Positions 19,155-29,392 are shown, counted from the first letter of the stretch. The stretch: DNA of 64,000 nucleotides from Prevotella communis (GCF_022024115.1 NZ_CP091792.1:1674001-1738000); one strand, 5' to 3'. The notes: generated by a model not told the origin, from the sequence alone. Numbers and translations are program-made.

Positions 19155-22154
19155 ATGAAGCGATTCTTACTTTTGATGGCCGTCGTTCTTTCGGCCCTAT
19201 CAATGCAAGCACAGCGAACAATTACAGGTAAAGTGGTTGATGAAGCCAACGAGGCAGTCATTCAAGCCACTGTATCGCTGTTGAAAACAGACAGTACTTC
19301 TGTGACACATGCCGTGACCAACATGAATGGTCAGTACACGCTGACAGCTCCTGCTGACGGCAAGTACCTGGTCCGTGTAACGTATGTAGGTTACAAGACA
19401 CAGGTTAGTAGTGTAACGATGGCAGGCAAGCCTGTAAATCTTGGCACAACATCTATGAAGGTAGATGCCGTCATGCTGAAAGGCGCAACTGTAGTCAAGA
19501 ACCAGGCTCGTGTTTACTCAAAGGGCGATACCGTTATTTATAACGCGGGCGCATACAAGACTCCCGAGGGTTCTGTTGTTGAGGAACTTGTGAAGCGTCT
19601 GCCTGGAGCTCAGGTGTCAGATGATGGTACTATCACCATCAATGGTAAACAGGTGAAGAAAATCAAGGTTGACGGTAAGGAGTTCATGACAGGCGACACC
19701 CAGACTGCCATGAAGAATCTGCCTACCAGTATCGTAGAGCGTATCAAGACCTACGATGAGAAGAGCGACCTGAGCCGTATCACAGGTATCGATGATGGTA
19801 ACGAGACTACCGTGCTTGACTTTGGCCTGAAAGCTGGTATGAATCGTGGTATGTTTGCCAATGTCGATGCCGGTGTGGGTACAAAGGATCGCTATACAGG
19901 TCGTGCCTTCGGTGCTGTGATGCGTGAAAACACCCGTGTGATGTCAATGCTCAATGCTAACAATGTCAATGACATGGGCTTCGGTGGCGGTGGCTTCGGT
20001 GGCCGTTTCGGTGGTGGTGGCCGTAGCGGCTTGCAGTCATCAAAGATGGCTATGGTGAACCTGAACTATGAGAAGACAGACCTTCTGCTGCTCGACGGAT
20101 CTGTAACATGGAACCATCGTGACGGCGATACTTGGTCTCGTTCATCTTCTGAGAGTTTTATGAATCCTACGTCACCCTTCTCTGAGTCAGTCAATAGAAG
20201 TTTCTCCCGTTCAAACAGCTGGAGTGCCCAGGGTCGTGTTGAGTGGACTCCCGATACTGCCTGGAACATCAGTCTGCGTCCTACATGGAGCTACAATACA
20301 AATGACGGACAGTCTAAGAACGAATCAGGTACATTCAGCGTCAATCCCTATGACTATGTATCTTCTACGGATAATATCAGTGGAATGGTTGCTACCATGT
20401 TGGGCATCGACTCTTCGTTTGTTGTCAATAATCGTGTAAATGGCGGAATGAACTATAGCGATTCCAAGCGTCTGGGTGCTACCTTGCAGATTAACCGTAA
20501 GCTCAGTAATACCGGTAGAAATATCACGCTGCGTTCTACTTTCAATTATAGTGACGAGAATTCACAGCAATTCTCTAATAGCCTTGTAGGTCTGTATCAG
20601 TTGCTCACCGGCGACTCTACCTATCAGACAAACCGTTATAATGTAACCCCACAGAAGAACTACAGCTACGGTGTTCAGGCTACCTATAGCGAACCTCTTA
20701 CACGTCGTACCTTCCTGCAGCTCAGCTACCAGTTCCAGTATAGCTATACCAAGAGTGAACGTAATACCTATGACTTCTGGAAGGATGGCGATCCTACACG
20801 TCAATATGACATGACTGGCGTTTATCCGGAATATCGCGATTGGGGTTCTATATTCAATCGTCTGAACGGTCATAGCTATACCGAGTTCCTCGATGACGAT
20901 TTGAGTCGTTATTCAAATTACAAGAACTATACACATACTGCTGAAGTAATGCTACGAATTATTCAGCCAAAGTTTGACCTTAATTTTGGTGTGCAGATTG
21001 TGCCCCAGCTCTCTAAGTTCCATCAGGATTATCTGGGTAACAAGATTGATACCACTCGTACTGTGGTCAATTGGAGTCCTACTGCTAATTTCCGCTATCG
21101 TATTGGTGAGCGTGGTCAGTTGCGCTTGGAGTATCGCGGTTCAAGCAGCCAACCTTCAATGACCGACCTGCTTGAGATTAAAGATAATACCGACCCTCTG
21201 AATGTACGTACGGGTAACTCAGGTTTGAAACCTTCGTTCACACAGCGTTTCAACCTCCGCTTCAACAACTTCATTGAGAGTCACTCTCAATTTATCAATG
21301 CCAACATGAACTTCTCAACCACCAGCAACAGCATTGCACAGCGCACGGAGTATATCCTTGAGACTGGTGGTACCAAGTCACAGCCTGTGAATATCAACGG
21401 ACAGTGGAGTGCTGGTGGTAGCGTGATGTATAACGTAGCACTCGATACACTTGGTTACTTCAATGTGAATACTGAGACTGGTGTGAACTACAACAACAAC
21501 GTTGGATATTTCTATGATGGCAGCAGTAAGACTACAACGAAATCTACCACCAAGGCTACAACCCTGCGTGAACGTCTGGGCTTCAGCTATCGTAATGACT
21601 GGTTAGAGGTAGAGCTCAATGGTAGTGTGAACTACAACCACAACTCTAATGCCCTGCAGGCTAATTCCAACCTGAACACCTGGAGCTTCAACTATGGTTT
21701 CAATACTACCATCAATGCTCCTTGGGGTACACAGTTCACTACCAACGTAGGCATGGCCAGCCGTCGTGGTTTCAGCGATGCATCTGCTAATACCGACGAG
21801 CTCATCTGGAATGCCCAGATTGCGCAGAGTTTCCTTCAGGGTAAGCCCCTCTCTGTACGCCTCGAGTTCTATGACATCCTGCATCAGCAGTCAAACTTCT
21901 CTCGTATGGTCAGCGCCTTCTCACGCAACGATACCGAGTATAACGCAATCACCAGTTACGTGATGCTTCGTGTCAACTATCGCTTGAACCTTTTCGGCAC
22001 AAAGGCTTCTCGTCAGCAGATGCGCAACGGCATGGGCGGTATGGGTCCCGGAATGGGTGGCTTCGGTGGCGGTCGCGGTGGTAACCGTGGTGGCAATCGT
22101 GGAGGCGGCTTTGGCGGCGGACGCGGCGGATTTGGTGGACCAATGATGTTCTGA
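19155..22154 (+). CDS. Large outer-membrane beta-barrel protein with carboxypeptidase-like domain
   Basis: A 999-residue protein: signal peptide to about residue 19, then a carboxypeptidase-regulatory-like domain (residues 20-105, RTITGKVVDEANEAVIQATV). A plug-like stretch follows (about 120-230; YKTPEGSVVEELVKRLPGAQ, GKQVKKIKVDGKEF), then a long barrel rich in Asn, Ser and Tyr. It is close to TonB-dependent receptors, but the plug is degenerate, so it is better placed with the 'outer membrane beta-barrel, OMP_b-brl_3' group. Two Gly-rich stretches stand out, one near residues 275-295 and a Gly/Met/Arg-rich C-terminal tail of about 45 residues that replaces the usual terminal aromatic strand. 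No substrate-binding lipoprotein (SusD) gene is adjacent. Substrate unknown. Confidence 0.8.
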   Translation: MKRFLLLMAVVLSALSMQAQRTITGKVVDEANEAVIQATVSLLKTDSTSVTHAVTNMNGQYTLTAPADGKYLVRVTYVGYKTQVSSVTMAGKPVNLGTTSMKVDAVMLKGATVVKNQARVYSKGDTVIYNAGAYKTPEGSVVEELVKRLPGAQVSDDGTITINGKQVKKIKVDGKEFMTGDTQTAMKNLPTSIVERIKTYDEKSDLSRITGIDDGNETTVLDFGLKAGMNRGMFANVDAGVGTKDRYTGRAFGAVMRENTRVMSMLNANNVNDMGFGGGGFGGRFGGGGRSGLQSSKMAMVNLNYEKTDLLLLDGSVTWNHRDGDTWSRSSSESFMNPTSPFSESVNRSFSRSNSWSAQGRVEWTPDTAWNISLRPTWSYNTNDGQSKNESGTFSVNPYDYVSSTDNISGMVATMLGIDSSFVVNNRVNGGMNYSDSKRLGATLQINRKLSNTGRNITLRSTFNYSDENSQQFSNSLVGLYQLLTGDSTYQTNRYNVTPQKNYSYGVQATYSEPLTRRTFLQLSYQFQYSYTKSERNTYDFWKDGDPTRQYDMTGVYPEYRDWGSIFNRLNGHSYTEFLDDDLSRYSNYKNYTHTAEVMLRIIQPKFDLNFGVQIVPQLSKFHQDYLGNKIDTTRTVVNWSPTANFRYRIGERGQLRLEYRGSSSQPSMTDLLEIKDNTDPLNVRTGNSGLKPSFTQRFNLRFNNFIESHSQFINANMNFSTTSNSIAQRTEYILETGGTKSQPVNINGQWSAGGSVMYNVALDTLGYFNVNTETGVNYNNNVGYFYDGSSKTTTKSTTKATTLRERLGFSYRNDWLEVELNGSVNYNHNSNALQANSNLNTWSFNYGFNTTINAPWGTQFTTNVGMASRRGFSDASANTDELIWNAQIAQSFLQGKPLSVRLEFYDILHQQSNFSRMVSAFSRNDTEYNAITSYVMLRVNYRLNLFGTKASRQQMRNGMGGMGPGMGGFGGGRGGNRGGNRGGGFGGGRGGFGGPMMF

Positions 22155-22189
22155 TTTCATCCACTTATATTATAATATACTACAAGAAA

Positions 22190-22232
22190 GGGCTCTCGAT
22201 GGTAATTACCTCGAGGGCTCTGTTTTTTTATA
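22190..22232 (+). terminator. Terminator after the large outer-membrane barrel gene
   Basis: An imperfect hairpin around the core palindrome ggtaattacc, with CTCGA/TCGAG and GGGCT/GGCTC flanks, is followed by seven T residues. Confidence 0.7.
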
Positions 22233-22329
22233 TGGATTGCCAATCTCTCAATAGATTAACTTCAGTGCTATACATAATCATGGTTTTAAAATTTTTTCAA
22301 TATTTCTTTTCTTTATTCAATTTTATTTG

Positions 22330-22337
22330 TATCTTTG
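22330..22337 (+). promoter_or_regulatory. -7 element for the pectate lyase gene
   Basis: TATCTTTG followed by C, with a TTTT stretch 19 bp upstream in the -33 position and the ATG 31 nt downstream. Confidence 0.65.
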
Positions 22338-22368
22338 CCGTCGTGAAAATAATTAATAATTTAATCTA

Positions 22369-23469
22369 ATGCGTATGTTTTTAAATTACAATCATCAACA
22401 CTACAATCTAATGTTTGCAAGCATTATGCTTGTTATGTCTTGTTTTATCACTGCTTGTTCTGATGACGATAGTCCGTCAGAGAACAAGATTATCTCTTCA
22501 ACCTACGACAGTCTGAAACCTATAGGCTTCGGTGAGAACACTACTGGTGGTAACAACCAAAAAGTTATAGTGGTAACAACTGCTTCACAACTGCAATCAG
22601 CCGTGAGTGGTACCAACCAGGCAACCGTATATGTGCAGGGTAATATCAGTCTCGACTCAATGCTTTTAGTTGGTTCCAATAAGTCAATTATAGGTCTTCA
22701 GGGTGCCACCATCAGTAACCTGAACCGTAGCGAAAAAGCTGGAATATTCCTTTTGAAAGGCAGTAGGAATGTCATTATACGCAATCTGACTCTGAAAGGA
22801 CCTGGTGCCTATGATATTGATGCTAACTATAGTGATAACATCTGCTTGGTAGGTGCCAAGAACGTGTGGGTGGATCACTGTGATATACAGGATGGCATTG
22901 ATGGTAATTTCGACATAGTGGAAGGTTCTGATAGTATCTGCGTCAGTTGGACACGTTTCCATTATCTTATTGAACCGATGGCTGGAGGCAGCGGTGGAAG
23001 TGATGATCATCGCAATTGTAACCTGATAGGTAATAGTAATAATACAGCTGATATCGATGAAGGTCATCTCAACTGTACGTTTATTTGTTGCTGGTGGGGC
23101 GAGGGATGTTCTGAACGTTGTCCGCGCGTTCGTTTTGGTAAGGTACATGTGGTAAACTGTTTATACGACGGTGATAATTATAAATACTGTATAGGTTATG
23201 GTGTCTATTCTAATATCTATGTAGAGAAATGCGCTTTCGTCTCTGAGAAAGCAAAGCAGAATGCCCTGAAAGATTATCGTAACAGCAAGGATTTTAATAT
23301 CAAGGTTGTGGACTGCCTTGGTATAGATGACGTAGAACTGTCTCAGGGTAATTATAAGCAGTTTATACCTACCTATGATTATAAGACCTTCGATGCAGAG
23401 AAAGTAGAATCTATCCTGAAAAAGGATGACTATGGCGCTGGTGCCACTCTCAAAATATCACGCCCATAA
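22369..23469 (+). CDS. Pectate lyase family 1 lipoprotein
   Basis: A 366-residue protein predicted to cleave pectate by beta-elimination at the cell surface. A hydrophobic segment ends in a lipobox (FITAC, Cys30) followed by acidic SDDDSPSE, a typical surface-export signal in Bacteroidetes. The right-handed beta-helix carries PL1 hallmarks: VWVDHCDIQDGIDGNFDI with calcium-binding acids, SICVSWTRF, and RCPRVRFGKVHVVNC near residue 250, where the second Arg corresponds to the catalytic base. Cysteines are unusually frequent for the family. It stands alone between two terminators, so it is not part of a visible polysaccharide-utilisation locus. Confidence 0.88.
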   Translation: MRMFLNYNHQHYNLMFASIMLVMSCFITACSDDDSPSENKIISSTYDSLKPIGFGENTTGGNNQKVIVVTTASQLQSAVSGTNQATVYVQGNISLDSMLLVGSNKSIIGLQGATISNLNRSEKAGIFLLKGSRNVIIRNLTLKGPGAYDIDANYSDNICLVGAKNVWVDHCDIQDGIDGNFDIVEGSDSICVSWTRFHYLIEPMAGGSGGSDDHRNCNLIGNSNNTADIDEGHLNCTFICCWWGEGCSERCPRVRFGKVHVVNCLYDGDNYKYCIGYGVYSNIYVEKCAFVSEKAKQNALKDYRNSKDFNIKVVDCLGIDDVELSQGNYKQFIPTYDYKTFDAEKVESILKKDDYGAGATLKISRP

Positions 23470-23495
23470 TTTTTGTTTTGAAAATATAGAAAAAA

Positions 23496-23533
23496 AAACT
23501 GGAGATATGCTCATCACGCATACCTCCAGTTTT
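23496..23533. terminator. Bidirectional terminator between pectate lyase and nuo operon
   Basis: A long stem (AAACTGGAG and TATGC halves, one mismatch) closes a 7-nt loop, with A-tract on the left and T-rich sequence on the right. It ends the plus-strand lyase gene and the minus-strand nuo operon. Confidence 0.85.
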
Positions 23534-23556
23534 AATATTTATCGATATGATAGAAT

Positions 23557-24999
23557 TTACATAGCTACTGCAGCCTTGTCAATCCATTCGTAGATGCAAG
23601 AACAGATACCGAAGAGCAGGATACCCACGGTGCAAATGGCAAGGCTCCAGTTGATTGCGGCGCCATTCTTGAAGGTGGGCAGCGGATTCTCTTCCTTAGT
23701 AATATACATGGCCTTCACGATGAGCAGGTAGTAGTAAAGTGATACTACGGTATTCAGAAGTGCGATGAACACCACAAAGTAGGGCCAGAAAGGTGCACTT
23801 TCATGCCCACCAACTGCTGCCATGAACACAAAGAACTTAGAGAACATACCTGCGAAAGGAGGAATGCCTGCCAGTGAGAAGAGTGCCAGCGTCATCAGCA
23901 GAGCCAACTTGGGGTTGGTCTGATAGAGTCCGTTGTACGCATTCATCTGAGTCTTGCCGCCGTTGTTCTCCTCTACGGTGCTGATAACGGTGAAGACAGC
24001 CATGTTAGCTGCTACATATACCAGCACATAGAATGTCAGGGCGGTGAGACTGGCGGCGCTGTTACCTACTACTGCCAGCATGATATATCCAGCCTGTGAG
24101 ATAGAAGAGAAGGCCATGAAGCGCTTTAGCTCATTCTGGCGGATAGCCATCAGGTTGCCCACGGTGATGGTGAGCATGATGACAATCCAGAGCAGGGGCT
24201 GCCAGTATTCAACGAGGCGTCCGAAGACATGCATCAGGATGATAGCCAGCGTCAGAGTGGCGGCACCCTTGGATACAACACTCAGGTAACCAGTTACTGG
24301 GGTAGGAGCACCCTCGTAGGTGTCGGCCGTCCAGAAATGGAAAGGCACCAAAGAAATTTTGAAGCCCAGTCCGCTGAAGAAGAACACCATACCCATGATA
24401 GTGAGTGGGGTGAACTGCATCTGAGCGGCCATATCATCGAAGTACAATGTGCCTACAGCACCATAAAGGAATGAGATGCCATAGAGCATCACGCCGCTTG
24501 AGAAGGTGGCGGTGAGGATGTACTTGGCAGCAGCCTCGGCCGACTTTTGCTTGTAGCGATCGAAGGCCACAAGGCAGGCCATGGGTACAGAAGCCATCTC
24601 AAGACCAAGGAAGAACATGAGGAAATGTCCTGCAGACATCATCATGTACATACCTAGCAGGGTAGAGATAACCAGCAGGTAGAACTCGCCAGAAATCTTT
24701 GTGGCATGATTATTCAACCATGACTGAGACATCACCACCACAATGAACGTACCCAGTGTGAGCACGGTCTTCATCACATTAACGATGGCAGATGATACAT
24801 AGAGGCCACCGAAGGCTGTTGCAGGCTCGGCCAAGAAGCAGGGCACCAGCTGACAGAGCAGCAGAGCGCCTGTGAGTATGCTCAGCACATAGGTCTTGCG
24901 GGGACTCTTGCTCAATGCGAAGTCTGCACAGAAAACTATAATCAAGGCCAACATCAGGGTTGCCTCGGGAATCATATTCAAAAATTGACTGTAATCCAT
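23557..24999 (-). CDS. nuoN: NADH-quinone oxidoreductase-type complex I subunit N
   Basis: Antiporter-like proton-pumping membrane subunit of complex I, last gene of the nuo operon. The 480 residues form about 14 transmembrane helices. The Nuo-N core contains the SLVPFHFWTADTYEGAPTPVTGYLS block, with the conserved Lys in the TM7 region (VVSKGAATL). ATG 24999 is supported by an AAGGAGG site 8-9 nt upstream; an in-frame ATG at 25026 would lie inside nuoM. Confidence 0.95.
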   Translation of the reverse strand: MDYSQFLNMIPEATLMLALIIVFCADFALSKSPRKTYVLSILTGALLLCQLVPCFLAEPATAFGGLYVSSAIVNVMKTVLTLGTFIVVVMSQSWLNNHATKISGEFYLLVISTLLGMYMMMSAGHFLMFFLGLEMASVPMACLVAFDRYKQKSAEAAAKYILTATFSSGVMLYGISFLYGAVGTLYFDDMAAQMQFTPLTIMGMVFFFSGLGFKISLVPFHFWTADTYEGAPTPVTGYLSVVSKGAATLTLAIILMHVFGRLVEYWQPLLWIVIMLTITVGNLMAIRQNELKRFMAFSSISQAGYIMLAVVGNSAASLTALTFYVLVYVAANMAVFTVISTVEENNGGKTQMNAYNGLYQTNPKLALLMTLALFSLAGIPPFAGMFSKFFVFMAAVGGHESAPFWPYFVVFIALLNTVVSLYYYLLIVKAMYITKEENPLPTFKNGAAINWSLAICTVGILLFGICSCIYEWIDKAAVAM

Positions 25000-25012
25000 T
25001 TCTTTTCCTCCT

Positions 25013-26521
25013 TTACATGACTCCAATTGAACTTAAGATATTTCCTACTGAGGGCGAGATCATATCGCTGAAGAAGAAGGGAGCGCATCCCAGACCAGCC
25101 ACACAGAAAATGAGGCAGCATACAGCAACACGCTCGTCCCATGAAGCATCGGTGAGTTCTAAGAAGTGCTTGTTCTCAACTTCGCCATAAAGAATCTTAC
25201 CTACCACACGCAGGATATAGACAGCGGTCACCACAATAGATGTACAAGCGATGATTGTTGCCACCATACGGAATGATGATGAAGGATCACCTGCAAGCTC
25301 GTGTGCTCCAAATGAACCAACGAAGATGGTCATTTCAGCAATAAATCCAGAGAAGCCGGGAAGACCCAGGTTAGCCAGACCGGCGATAACATAACCCACA
25401 GCCAAGAAAGGCATAATCTTCATCAAACCAGCCAACTCGCGGATATCACGAGTGTGAGTACGACCATAGATCATACCAATGAGAGCAAAGAAGAGGGCTG
25501 TCATCAAACCGTGAGACAACATCTGCAGGATAGCACCGGTGCAGGCTGTCTGCTGCATCATCAGCAGGGCGAAGAGCACCAGGCCACAGTGAGATACTGA
25601 AGAATAAGCGTTGATGTACTTCAGGTCGGTCTGTACACAAGCGCTCAGGGCACCGTAAACCACAGAGATAGTAGTCAGGATCAGGAAGATCCAAGACAGG
25701 TTCTGAGCAGCGTCGGGCAACAGATACATAGCTAAACGGAAACAGCCATAACCTCCGAGCTTCATCAGCACACCAGCGTGGAGCATAGATACTGCTGTAG
25801 GCGCAGATGCGTGACCATCAGGAGACCATGTGTGGAAGGGGAACAGAGCACCCAGCACACCGAAACCGATGAAGATGAAGGGGAAGAAAGCGTTCTGAAC
25901 CTCCTCAGGGATGTTGTGCATAGCAGCAATCTCGTTGACGTTCATTGTGGTATGACCACTGAAGTAGTAGATACCCAGTACGCCGAGAATCAACAGTGCA
26001 GAACCACCCATCAGCATCAGGGTGAGCTTCATGGCTGAGTACTCCTTGCGACCAGAACCCCATACACCAATCAGCAGGTACATAGGAATCAGGGCCACCT
26101 CATAGAACATGAACATGGTAAACATGTCGGTGCAGATGAAGAATCCATATACACCTGTAGAAAGGAGGGTGAACCAAAGGAAATACTCCTTGGTCATGGG
26201 TTTCAGCTGCCATGAGGCGAAGGTACCAGTGAACACGATGATGCTTGACAAGAGCAGCATCACCACAGAGATACCGTCAACACCAACGCTGTAGGCAATA
26301 TTCAAGGGCTTGAACCAAGGCGTAGAAGCCACGAGCAGCATCTCTGCATCGTTACCTGCATTACGCTCGGTTACGAAATAATAGCAAAGCCATATTGACA
26401 GGGCCAGCAGCATTGAAGAGCCAGCCACCATCACACCACGCACCTGATTGAGGTTGCGGGCAATCCACAATCCCAGAAGCATCAGGGCGGGAATCAGTAC
26501 GAATAGACTTAATATATTCAT
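25013..26521 (-). CDS. nuoM: Complex I subunit M
   Basis: A 502-residue antiporter-like subunit with 14 predicted helices. Family marks include MFMFYEVALIPMYLLIGVWG, LFPFHTWSPDGHASAPTAVSMLHAGVLMKLGGYG and KYINAYSSVSHCGLV. It pumps protons in the membrane arm next to NuoL and NuoN. A 40-nt gap separates it from nuoL and is filled by an 8-bp tandem repeat. Confidence 0.96.
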   Translation of the reverse strand: MNILSLFVLIPALMLLGLWIARNLNQVRGVMVAGSSMLLALSIWLCYYFVTERNAGNDAEMLLVASTPWFKPLNIAYSVGVDGISVVMLLLSSIIVFTGTFASWQLKPMTKEYFLWFTLLSTGVYGFFICTDMFTMFMFYEVALIPMYLLIGVWGSGRKEYSAMKLTLMLMGGSALLILGVLGIYYFSGHTTMNVNEIAAMHNIPEEVQNAFFPFIFIGFGVLGALFPFHTWSPDGHASAPTAVSMLHAGVLMKLGGYGCFRLAMYLLPDAAQNLSWIFLILTTISVVYGALSACVQTDLKYINAYSSVSHCGLVLFALLMMQQTACTGAILQMLSHGLMTALFFALIGMIYGRTHTRDIRELAGLMKIMPFLAVGYVIAGLANLGLPGFSGFIAEMTIFVGSFGAHELAGDPSSSFRMVATIIACTSIVVTAVYILRVVGKILYGEVENKHFLELTDASWDERVAVCCLIFCVAGLGCAPFFFSDMISPSVGNILSSIGVM

Positions 26522-26523
26522 TT

Positions 26524-26560
26524 TCGTTATTACGTTATTTCGTTATTACGATATTACGAC
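26524..26560. repeat. 8-bp tandem array inside the nuo operon
   Basis: CG dinucleotides recur exactly every 8 bp at 26525, 26533, 26541, 26549 and 26557 with TTAT-type flanks; on the minus strand the unit reads CGnnATAA or close to it. It is the same unit as at 5906-5951 and occupies the whole nuoL-nuoM gap. Confidence 0.85.
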
Positions 26561-26561
26561 T

Positions 26562-28553
26562 TTACAATGCGAGCAATACGAGCGTTAATGCTACAGTACC
26601 TGTGAGGAACCATACGGCATACTTGCGCACGTCGCCACTCTGCCAAGCACGCAGACTCTCACCTCCTTCGTTAGCACCCCATGCCAGGAAGTTGAACGTG
26701 CCGTCAACAACGTGGCGGTCGAACCAGGCAATAGGTGTAGAAACGCAACGGAAGATGATGCGGTGGGTGACAAACTGCCAGATCTCGTCCTGATAGAAAC
26801 GCTTGTAGGCAGCACGATGCAGTTTGGGGAATGTCCTGTACAGACGATCGGCAATAGGCTGACTCTCACCTTTGTATATATAAGTAGCCAGACAGATACT
26901 CAGGATAGCGATGACCGTTGAGGTAGCAGCAATCTGAGTGTCGAAGTGAATCGTATAGTCAGTACCAGCCGCAGATACGAAAGAACCGAAGCTGCCGCCC
27001 CAGCCCAGGAAGCCTGCGAGGGTAGAGTAAACACCCACACCAACGGTGATGACGCAGAGTACAATCAGAGGCAAGGTCATGGTGAGAGGAGCCTCGTGTG
27101 GCGTGTGATGCTCGTGAGCCTCCTTGTTCTCTGTACCCCAGAAGATACCGTAGTACAGACGGAACATATAGAAAGCCGTCATTGCAGCGATACCAGTCAT
27201 GATCCAGCCAACCACAGGACTGTAGGCCATGCAGGCGGTGATAATCTCATCCTTTGAGCTGAAGCCCGAGAAGAAGGGGATACCAGCGATAGCCAGACAG
27301 CTGATGAGGAAGGTGATGTGCGTGATAGGCATATACTTGCGCAGACCACCCATCAGCGCCATCTCGTTAGAGTGAACGGCGTGGATGATACAACCGGCAC
27401 CCAGGAACAGGCAAGCCTTGAACATAGCGTGGGTAAACAGGTGGAACATACCAGCCATATAACCCAGTTGAGCGTGGTTGTCGAGCAGCGCACCATGATG
27501 ACCAGGCAGGCAAACACCCAGAGCCACCATCATAAATGCAATCTGTGAGATGGTTGAGAAGGCGAGCACACGCTTGATGTCGCTCTGGGCGCAAGCCACG
27601 GCAGCAGCATAGAAAGCGGTGATGACACCCACCCATACCACGATTGACATAGCCTGAGGAGCATACTCAATCCAGAGGGGGAACATACGTGCAATCTGGA
27701 ATACACCGGCTACGACCATCGTAGCAGCGTGAATCAGGGCAGATACAGGTGTAGGACCCTCCATGGCATCGGGCAGCCAGATGTGCAGAGGGAACATAGC
27801 ACTCTTACCGGCACCACCGATGAACATCAGAACGAGTGCGGTAGGCAGGATGAAACCACCTGCAGCAACGGCCTTGGCCATATTGCCCTCGATGAATGGG
27901 GTAGTGCCCTGGCCCATCACGATGTCGCCAGCAAACGAGAAGCTGAACGAGTCGGTGAAGTAGCCGAAGGTCAGGATACCAATCAGGAAGAACATATCAG
28001 CAAAACGGGTTACGATGAAGGCCTTCTTAGATGCTGCGATAGCGGGCTTCAAAGGATAGTAGAAACCGATGAGCAGGTAAGAAGAAACACCCACAAGCTC
28101 CCAGAACATGTACATCTGGAAGATGTTGGTAGCCAGTACAAGACCCAGCATTGACATGGTGAAGAGGCTCAGGAAAGCGTAGTAGCGCTGGAAACCTTTC
28201 TCACCGTGCATATAGCCGAATGAGTAGATGTGAACCATCAACGAAACCGTTGAGATGACCACAAGCATCATCACAGAGATAGGATCCAGGAGGATACCCA
28301 TGTCGAAGTGAAGATTACCCAGTGGCAACCAGGTGAAGTTGAAGGGCACGATAGTCTGATACACACCCTCAGCAGTACGGTCGGCAGTGAAATAAGTGAT
28401 AGCCGTCCAGTAAGAGAGGATCGTAACCAGTGACAGCGAACAAGTACCGATAAGTCCGGCAGTCTTGTGCTGCATCTTCATGCCAGCCAGTCCCAACACG
28501 ATGAAGGACAGCAGCGGCAGAAGCAGAATCAAATAAGATAATTCGTAGATCAT
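26562..28553 (-). CDS. nuoL: Complex I subunit L
   Basis: A 663-residue antiporter-like subunit that carries the long lateral helix of the membrane arm at its C-terminus. Conserved pieces include MFWELVGVSSYLLIGFYY, SAMFPLHIWLPDAMEGPTPVSALIHAATMV and LAFSTISQIAFMM. A divergent C-terminal third (about 500-663) contains an extra soluble-looking stretch (KGESQPIADRLYRTFPKLHR), consistent with the piston helix region. It is placed 9 nt after nuoK. Confidence 0.95.
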   Translation of the reverse strand: MIYELSYLILLLPLLSFIVLGLAGMKMQHKTAGLIGTCSLSLVTILSYWTAITYFTADRTAEGVYQTIVPFNFTWLPLGNLHFDMGILLDPISVMMLVVISTVSLMVHIYSFGYMHGEKGFQRYYAFLSLFTMSMLGLVLATNIFQMYMFWELVGVSSYLLIGFYYPLKPAIAASKKAFIVTRFADMFFLIGILTFGYFTDSFSFSFAGDIVMGQGTTPFIEGNMAKAVAAGGFILPTALVLMFIGGAGKSAMFPLHIWLPDAMEGPTPVSALIHAATMVVAGVFQIARMFPLWIEYAPQAMSIVVWVGVITAFYAAAVACAQSDIKRVLAFSTISQIAFMMVALGVCLPGHHGALLDNHAQLGYMAGMFHLFTHAMFKACLFLGAGCIIHAVHSNEMALMGGLRKYMPITHITFLISCLAIAGIPFFSGFSSKDEIITACMAYSPVVGWIMTGIAAMTAFYMFRLYYGIFWGTENKEAHEHHTPHEAPLTMTLPLIVLCVITVGVGVYSTLAGFLGWGGSFGSFVSAAGTDYTIHFDTQIAATSTVIAILSICLATYIYKGESQPIADRLYRTFPKLHRAAYKRFYQDEIWQFVTHRIIFRCVSTPIAWFDRHVVDGTFNFLAWGANEGGESLRAWQSGDVRKYAVWFLTGTVALTLVLLAL

Positions 28554-28562
28554 AGCGTCGTT

Positions 28563-28871
28563 TTATCCTTTCATGTTAGAAATAGCGTCCACGCTGTCAC
28601 TCTTGAAGTTGCGGAACACATTAATAATAATCGCGATAGCCACAGCACTCTCGGCTGCACTCACACCGATTGAGAAGAGAGTCATGAAGAAGCCCTCGAG
28701 CTCACCGGGGAACAGCAGACGGTTGAACGCTGCGAAGTTGATATCAACGGCATTCAGCACCAGCTCGATAGAGATGAGCATGGCGATGAGGTTGCGACGG
28801 GTGACGAAACCATAGACGCCGATGAAGAACAGCAGTGCACTCAGCACAAAATAACATTCTACAGGTACCAT
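28563..28871 (-). CDS. nuoK: Complex I subunit K
   Basis: A 102-residue membrane subunit with three helices and the NuoK signature LISIELVLNAVDINF, containing the conserved membrane glutamate of the proton path. A second acidic residue lies in AAESAVAIAI. The gene starts 3 nt after the nuoJ stop. Confidence 0.95.
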   Translation of the reverse strand: MVPVECYFVLSALLFFIGVYGFVTRRNLIAMLISIELVLNAVDINFAAFNRLLFPGELEGFFMTLFSIGVSAAESAVAIAIIINVFRNFKSDSVDAISNMKG

Positions 28872-28874
28872 AGC

Positions 28875-29384
28875 TTAATCCTCCTTTTTACGTGATACAA
28901 CCAAACCGCCGATGATACATGCCAGCAGGAATACTGAGATAAACTCGAACGGCAACACATACTGATACTTGTCGCTACCCAGCAGGGCGGTACCAATCTG
29001 GTCCATAGGCAACTCGTCGGTCGTAGCGGCGCTGATAAAGCTGTTCTTCAGGAAAACAACAACTACCGTTGCCAGGCCTACCACAGAGAGAAGCAAGCCC
29101 TGAAGCATGCGTGAGCACTTGATATGCTCTACTATACCCTGCAGTGTCTGCTTGCTAACCAACTGGATGACAAACACGTAGATCATCGTTACGCCACCAG
29201 CGTATACAGCAATCTGAGCAGCACCCAGGTAGGTGTAATCGAGCAGGAAGTAAAGACCTGCTACGCCAAAGAGCACGAACAACATATATGTTGCAGCTCT
29301 CATGATTCGCTTTGTTGTCACGCACAACAGGGCAGAACCCAGGATGACAACAGCGAGAATAGAAAATACTACTATACTAGCCAT
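28875..29384 (-). CDS. nuoJ: Complex I subunit J
   Basis: A 169-residue membrane subunit with five hydrophobic segments. The central LDYTYLGAAQIAVYAGGVTMIYVFVI matches the TM3 pi-bulge region that links quinone chemistry to pumping. It lies 8 nt after nuoI and 3 nt before nuoK. Confidence 0.95.
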   Translation of the reverse strand: MASIVVFSILAVVILGSALLCVTTKRIMRAATYMLFVLFGVAGLYFLLDYTYLGAAQIAVYAGGVTMIYVFVIQLVSKQTLQGIVEHIKCSRMLQGLLLSVVGLATVVVVFLKNSFISAATTDELPMDQIGTALLGSDKYQYVLPFEFISVFLLACIIGGLVVSRKKED

Positions 29385-29392
29385 AGTGCGGT

